Below, one piece after another: positions 21,869-26,642 of a stretch of 26,642 nucleotides of DNA. The notes under the pieces were generated by a model. The model ran no database searches, was not told the DNA's origin, and saw only the letters and a program-made list of their open reading frames with translations. Origin of the DNA: Multifurca ochricompacta (lineage: Eukaryota; Basidiomycota; Agaricomycetes; Russulales; Russulaceae); assembly GCA_022496185.1 (NCBI GenBank), contig WTXG01000389.1:1-26642 (forward strand), read 5' to 3'. A program made the position numbers and the translations under genes. The first letter of the stretch is position 1, and every line of letters begins with the position of its first letter.

Positions 21869-22968
21869 TCAGTAGAGGTTGATGCCCCGGTACTGATAGA
21901 CTGCTTGCGCGAGTCGGCTGTATTGACCTAAAGCGAGTCGCCGCAATCAATGCCATTCTGATCTCGTACAAAGGAAATTTGTCCTTACCATTGGTGAAAC
22001 GTGTCTTGCAAGAATCGAATGTGTAGTCCATGAAGTTGTCGATGGGGTCCAAGCCGGGTTGCGGGCAAGTGTCACGGCCTATGGGGCAACCAGAGGCAGC
22101 GGATGCCTCCGCAGGGGTGTCGTCAACCATGTCTCCCCATTGCAGCCACCCTCGAAGGTGTGTAATAGACCCACCCAATGGCCGACCGCATGCACAGCGA
22201 CCTGGCGTGCCAGTCTCGTCAGTATCGTCAAATGAGACGAAAAGATCGGCCCTACCTTGCCTTGGTCAAAATTGGGGAACCCCCCTCCAGGGAGAGTGGA
22301 GTACGTGAAGGTGACGCCGTCATTAGACGGATTGCTTTGGTAGTCCCAGGGGAAAGTTCCATGACTCATGAAACTCCCCGACTCTTCCGCGGACCTGCAC
22401 AGGGCCAGAATTGGCTTTGTATATCACCATGGGACCTGATGCTCACCCGACACTATAAATGTTAAGATCCCGGACATCACCCCGGCGAAGTGCTTGCTTC
22501 ATTTGGCCCATAAATAGTGATTTGGGATTGCCACCAAAAGTGAACCAGTTGCCATTCTGAGTGCGGTCTACTTTAACGATTCTAAACGAGAGGCCAACAG
22601 GACTGAAGAAAGTGTTGAGGACATTGATCTGGGTAGTGATATCACTGTCACTGATTTCATAATAGTGAATCAGCCTCTGTGTGCTCAAATAACACCAAGA
22701 CGAACGAGATATATCCGCCTGCAATTGTCTGATCCACGTAGATGACATGGAAATATACATTTATCGTCGTCGGACCACGTGCAACATTTTCAGCCCGAGG
22801 GACGTGAGTCACATTGTTCTCCGCAAGAACCTTCTTCGCAATGGCGTATGTCTCCTTGTTAACAAGTGTACCGCAAACAGGAGAGTTATTGAGGCCGTCG
22901 GAGACTGCAGTAGGGGACGCGAGGGCAACGGAGATACCCCATAAAATAGCAAAGACGAAAGCAAGCAT
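21869..22968 (-). pseudogene. M43 (pappalysin-type) secreted metalloprotease copy A, frameshifted and lacking the catalytic Glu
   Basis: Five minus-strand exons (22706-22968, 22447-22650, 22256-22394, 21989-22201, 21869-21927) keep GT-AG sites and phase, summing to 878 nt, one short of a full frame (292 aa). The product starts with a signal peptide (MLAFVFAILWGISVALAS). It then shows family landmarks: CGTLVNKET, INVYFHVIY, GGYIS, MKQALRRGDVRDLNIYSVG, GTFPWDYQ. The zinc motif reads HAVGHWVGLLH, so the general-base Glu of HExxHxxGxxH is Ala (GCG codon at 22187-22189) while all three His ligands remain. After it come DDTPAEA, GCPIGRDTC and the Met-turn NFMDYT, the last reached only across a one-base loss at about 22131-22140. 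The family acts outside the cell on proteins. As written the protein is truncated, and even with the frame intact it should lack normal proteolysis. It is paired head-to-head with copy B at 25159. Confidence 0.82.
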
Positions 22969-23069
22969 GTTCCGGAGAAGGAGACAGCAGGGTGCAGAGG
23001 AACTAAAAAGAGCCCTAAGTAGCAGACAGAGGGTGCTTTCGGCAAAATTCAATGCCCTACTGAAGCAGC

Positions 23070-23075
23070 TTTATA
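23070..23075 (-). promoter_or_regulatory. TATA box of M43 copy A
   Basis: TATAAA on the minus strand lies 102 nt before the copy A start codon. The following leader (CTGCTACTTAGGG, then CCTCTGCACC and TGCTGTCTCCTT) matches the leader of copy B, so the promoter was duplicated with the gene. Confidence 0.55.
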
Positions 23076-23223
23076 CCAAAAGTGCAGACCTAGATTGCAA
23101 GGCCTTGCCTAAGTCGCACGGCTATCTAGTACAAAGGGTCCCCTAGTAGCTACTGTAAATGTATTAGGGCGGCGCCCCGTTGAAAAAACCCGCAAAAAAA
23201 GTAAAGGTAATGGAGTTGATTAG

Positions 23224-23632
23224 GTGGGGCAAGGTTCGACTGCAATGCCATGTAGGTTCAGACCAATCAAATCGATGGAGATGGGGTCCGTCGGTTCTTT
23301 GCCAGATCTTATCCGGTTCAGGAGGTGGTATTGCAGTGTAGGGCTTGAAGGCCGCACGTGGGTTTGGAGGAAGCGGAGCAGGCTTCCACATGTTCTTGGT
23401 GTTGAAGATGGTCATCAGGGGGGTTGATGTTGCTGACCAAGTGTGCATATCTGATGCAATGCGGCTCTCGCGATGGAGAGGGCAGTCGTAAAGGATGTGG
23501 GCGGTAGTAGCAGGGAGCAGATGGATTTGGGGTATTGATATTCACTCGGTAATGCACTCTGAAAGGGCAGTGGATCTGGTAAGGAAGACAAGCAAATGAC
23601 GCCAACACGAGCTTTCTATGCATCTGGCACAA
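23224..23632 (-). mobile_element. Degenerate retroelement fragment (RT/RNase H C-terminal region type)
   Basis: Two minus-strand frames share a sequence resembling the Cys/His tail found after RNase H in fungal non-LTR retrotransposons. CPFRVHYRVN and SAPC in one frame are followed, after a frame change, by TAHILYDCPLHRESR, which recalls the usual (T/E)-H-x-L-x-x-C-P-x-x-x-x-x-R block. Then comes TPLMTIFNTKNMW. No reverse transcriptase core, poly-A tail or target-site duplication was seen. It lies in the space between the two M43 copies. The assignment rests on one motif and could be wrong. Confidence 0.35.
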
Positions 23633-23640
23633 ATGATTCC

Positions 23641-25050
23641 GCCACTTAACTAATTATCACAATCGGCACAACCCACATTGTTCCACCAACACTGTCTATC
23701 TCCAACAGAAAGTGGGAACAGTAGACATCAAAAAGCGGTTTATACTTGAAGTTGCTATCCTCCTATCTACTGACAACAGCCAGAAGATGGTGTGAAGCTG
23801 AATTCGGTACGAGTCAAGGATATTAGTACAAAAGAGGGGATCAGGCGAGAAACCGCAGTCTACAAGACATCATGATATCAAGTCCTAGAATGACATGAGG
23901 AATTTGGAGTCAATTAAGGCGGGACACCGGCATGTTACAAATATAGGCTTGTCAATTCTCAGCTCGCAGGAAACGTAACCGTACAATTCGTAGGTGATTT
24001 GGAAAAGCCGGTGGTGAGTGACGGTGCAGGGGCCTATGATATGAACCGTGATGAATTAGGTTGACACACTCTCTCTTGAGAACGGACAGCTCGCGTCAAT
24101 ATCCGCGACAATTCATTTCAAACCAATCATGCTAAAATGGTTAAATGGACGGGTGCTGTGGCTGCCGACTGCCGAGAGTACTTGAATAAGTCTAGCCTGC
24201 CACTGCTGTGTTTTAATAATTTTAAAGTCAAACATTCATCACTTCCAATGTCAATCAATCATCACTACACCAAGTCCGCTCACGCCTCTCGCCTCTTGCC
24301 ACTTCATGTATTAGCAACTGGCGCCCATAACTTACTGCACCACTCAGTTGGCCCATGCGTCCTGAGCCGAGCCGATGACGGTCTTTTTGTGTAATGTCCG
24401 AAACACTAGTGTGTCTTCCCATGTGGAGGTGGAGCTGGCAACCTGTAAGCGATTTGGATCATGAAACCTCAACAGAGTTTGAAAGGACGGCGTGTGCTGC
24501 ATGCTGTCAGCCTGGAGGGGCTGAGGAACCTCGAAGAGCAAGCGGTGAATCAGTCGCGTGCAAATTTTAACTAACTAACAGAACATGTTGACCTGCTGGA
24601 GTTCTGGTGCCGCTGGTGTACACAGATATGGCAGCTTGTTTGGGCGTCGCGTAAACAATCCACTCTATCACCCTGGTACGTCATTGGTGTCCTTTCTACC
24701 GGCGTTACTGAGAACTTAACCGTAATTACCCTTCAGACACTTTGTATACTCACATGGTGACAGTATCCCCGCACCCGGAATCCATGACAATTGGAGGCGT
24801 ACAGTCTGCGCCAGCATTACAGGGCAGAAGAGAATTCCGAGTGGTTATCATTACGCGAACATGATTCGCCAAATTTTGTTGCTCAGTTCCAACTACAACG
24901 GTTCACATTACTTTCGCCGCTTGACAGAATTGTCTAATTTAGTCCAATTCAATGTAGCTACACTCACGTGTGGTCTAATCTGTGTCTTCCCAGCATCACG
25001 GTGTCAAGACAATGTCAAAGAGTTTCTAGTGGCCTAACCTGTGCCTTTCG
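23641..25050. other. Intergenic DNA between the M43 copies
   Basis: No gene is supported in this 1.4 kb. Open frames at 24137-24394 (plus) and 24344-24541 (minus) have no recognisable motif or exon logic. The stretch may hold further eroded retroelement sequence continuing from 23632, but I could not recognise any. Confidence 0.45.
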
Positions 25051-25058
25051 TATAAAAT
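25051..25058 (+). promoter_or_regulatory. TATA box of M43 copy B
   Basis: TATAAAAT lies 108 nt before the ATG at 25159, at nearly the same spacing as in copy A (102 nt). The leader includes TCTGCTACTTGGG and CTCCTCTGCACC, which match copy A. Confidence 0.6.
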
Positions 25059-25158
25059 TACCTCACGAGCACGCTCAACTCTACAGAAAGCATCATCTGC
25101 TCTCTGCTACTTGGGACCCTTTCCAGCTCCTCTGCACCTGCTGTCTCCTTTGTTGATC

Positions 25159-26262
25159 ATGCTTACCTCCCTCTTTGCTGTTCTATTGGGCACCTCCATT
25201 GCCCTCGCGTACCCTGGCTCCGTCTCCAACCCACTGGCACACCGTTCTGCTGATAGTGGTCGTGTTTGTGGCACAGTTGTTTCGAAGGATACGGTCACCG
25301 CTATGGAGAGTCGATTTGTAGAAAAATTGGCTCAGATCGCTCGGTGAAGGGTGATCGAGACACTGTGACACTCCAGGTATACTTCCATATCATTTACCAG
25401 ATGAGACACTTGAAGGCGGATATCTCGAGTTGTTTCATTATTATATAGTAGTTGAGCATGAGACTGATTCATTTTTCTATTTTCGATATCAGTGGTAACC
25501 ACATCAATAATCAAATGGACGTCCTCAACTCTGCCTATGCCGACTCTGGGCTCTCGTTCAATTTTGCCGGTTCAGATTACACTGAGAATACTGAGTGGTT
25601 CGATAATGCCAGCCCTGGTACACAACAGCAAACTGATATGAAGCAAGCCCTCCGTCTGGGTGGCGTAGCTGATCTTAACATTTACACTGTCGGGTGAGAA
25701 TCAAGTCTCAGGGTGGTATGCGAGACTAATTCTGGCGTTATGCAGATTCACATCGGGGGAGCGGCTCCTAGGTTATGCGACCTTCCCCGACAAATACGAA
25801 AGCGATCCGACAGATGATGGTGTCGTCTTACTTTATTCTTCTCTCCCTGATGCGGGGCCTCCCCCGTTTAATGAAGGCATGGTAGGAGTGACCTATTATT
25901 TCCTCCAAATTTGATACTGACTAGACTCTGTATTGCAGACCGCTGTACACGAGGTTGGCCATTGGTTGGGACTGTACCACACATTCCAGGATGGCTGCGA
26001 TCGAGATGATCATGGTGACTATGTTGATGACACTCCCTCGGAGGCGGAACCTGCATTTGGCTGCCCCGAAGGCCGTGACACTTGCCGGCACCAGGTCTGG
26101 ACCCTATCCACAACTACATGGACTATACGGATGATTCTTGTATGAATCAGCTTACCCCTGGTAAGGAGCGCTCGCCTTTTAACGAAAGAAGAGTCTTATT
26201 GATCTGCCTTAGGTCAAGCTCAACGTATGACAGACCAGCTTCATACATACCGGTTTGTCTAA
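25159..26262 (+). pseudogene. M43 (pappalysin-type) secreted metalloprotease copy B, three frameshifts
   Basis: Exons 25159-25428, 25493-25693, 25746-25881, 25939-26160 and 26213-26262 have the same intron positions and phases as copy A. The signal peptide is MLTSLFAVLLGTSIALA. Later landmarks are CGTVVSKDT, LQVYFHIIY, MKQALRLGGVADLNIYTVG, FTSGERLLGYATFP and DDGVVLLYSSLPD. The zinc site is [13 protein letters not shown] (HEVGH codons 25948-25962), so here the catalytic Glu is present. GCPEGRDTC and a Met-turn NYMDYT follow. The frame is broken by one-base losses at about 25332-25337 (leading to TGA at 25345-25347), 25398-25402 and 26084-26088. Exon lengths total 879 nt; adding three gives 294 codons, so the phases agree only if all three losses are counted. 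The first intron's donor (GTTGTT) is weak. As written only about 60 residues would be made. Confidence 0.82.
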
Positions 26263-26642
26263 GATGTAGGTCGAGGTGTTCGTGTATAGTTGTACTGGTG
26301 AAGCTTTCTCCAGTATAAGGGGTCATCAGCCCAAGCTTTCTTTTAAATACAATTTATATTCTGCATGAGGCTGGCTACTACAAGCAATGATGAAACGAGC
26401 CGGTAGCACCCTTCAGTTTTGCACAATAATTGAAGTGAGTATTAGTATATCCATAGTTAGCTAATGTTTAGTAATAGCCTATCCGCTATCTGAATAGATA
26501 GCCAAACCCCTTTTTACAGCCGCATTTATCAAGACTGTCTGAGACAAATGCAAGGGAAGGGAAGGTCTGTTTACCTCTGCTGGAACTAATCTGCTGTGTT
26601 ATGTGATAGACTGGTCAGGTGATCAGTAGTGTATGATGTTTT
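26263..26642. other. 3' flank of M43 copy B
   Basis: No gene or motif was recognised between the copy B stop codon and the window edge. Confidence 0.5.

Overview
The window looks like nuclear DNA of a filamentous basidiomycete, most likely an Agaricomycete. Genes are cut by many short GT-AG introns of about 50-90 nt, several exons are tiny, and the recognisable families are typical of that group: a C2-domain membrane protein, a 7TM protein, a Val-rich secreted protein, a Ubp2-type deubiquitinase and M43 metalloproteases. I do not name a genus. No bacterial-style operon, CRISPR array, tRNA, rRNA or intact transposon was recognised.

Layout. 1-1324 (minus) is the 5' part of a methylcrotonyl-CoA carboxylase biotin subunit that runs off the left edge. 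1678-3637 (plus) is a C2-domain/transmembrane protein. 3638-5920 is gene-free and rich in homopolymers. 5921-7419 (plus) is a 7TM protein of seven exons. 7420-9068 is gene-free and G-rich. 9212-9948 (plus) is a secreted Val-rich protein with a good TATA box. 10676-14181 (minus) is the GPI inositol-deacylase BST1/PGAP1. 14182-15306 is a divergent intergenic region holding one unrecognised coding-like stretch. 15307-20533 (plus) is a 14-exon ubiquitin hydrolase of the Ubp2 type. 21869-22968 (minus) and 25159-26262 (plus) are two head-to-head copies of an M43 (pappalysin-type) secreted metalloprotease, with a retroelement-like relic between them.

I reconstructed exons by hand. The C2, 7TM, secreted and UBP2 genes splice to open frames with all phases agreeing. 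In MCC, BST1 and both M43 copies, all phases agree only if six single-base losses are allowed. Each loss fits contraction of a short G or C run. They are either real decay or uncorrected assembly indels; the sequence alone cannot tell. One M43 copy also has its catalytic HExxH glutamate replaced by alanine.

The genes do not form an obvious pathway: they cover mitochondrial leucine catabolism, ER GPI-anchor remodelling, deubiquitination and secreted products. I found no convincing new multi-gene system. The best leads are the decaying head-to-head M43 pair, the shared frameshift signature, the micro-exons and the unrecognised coding stretch at 14486-14665.
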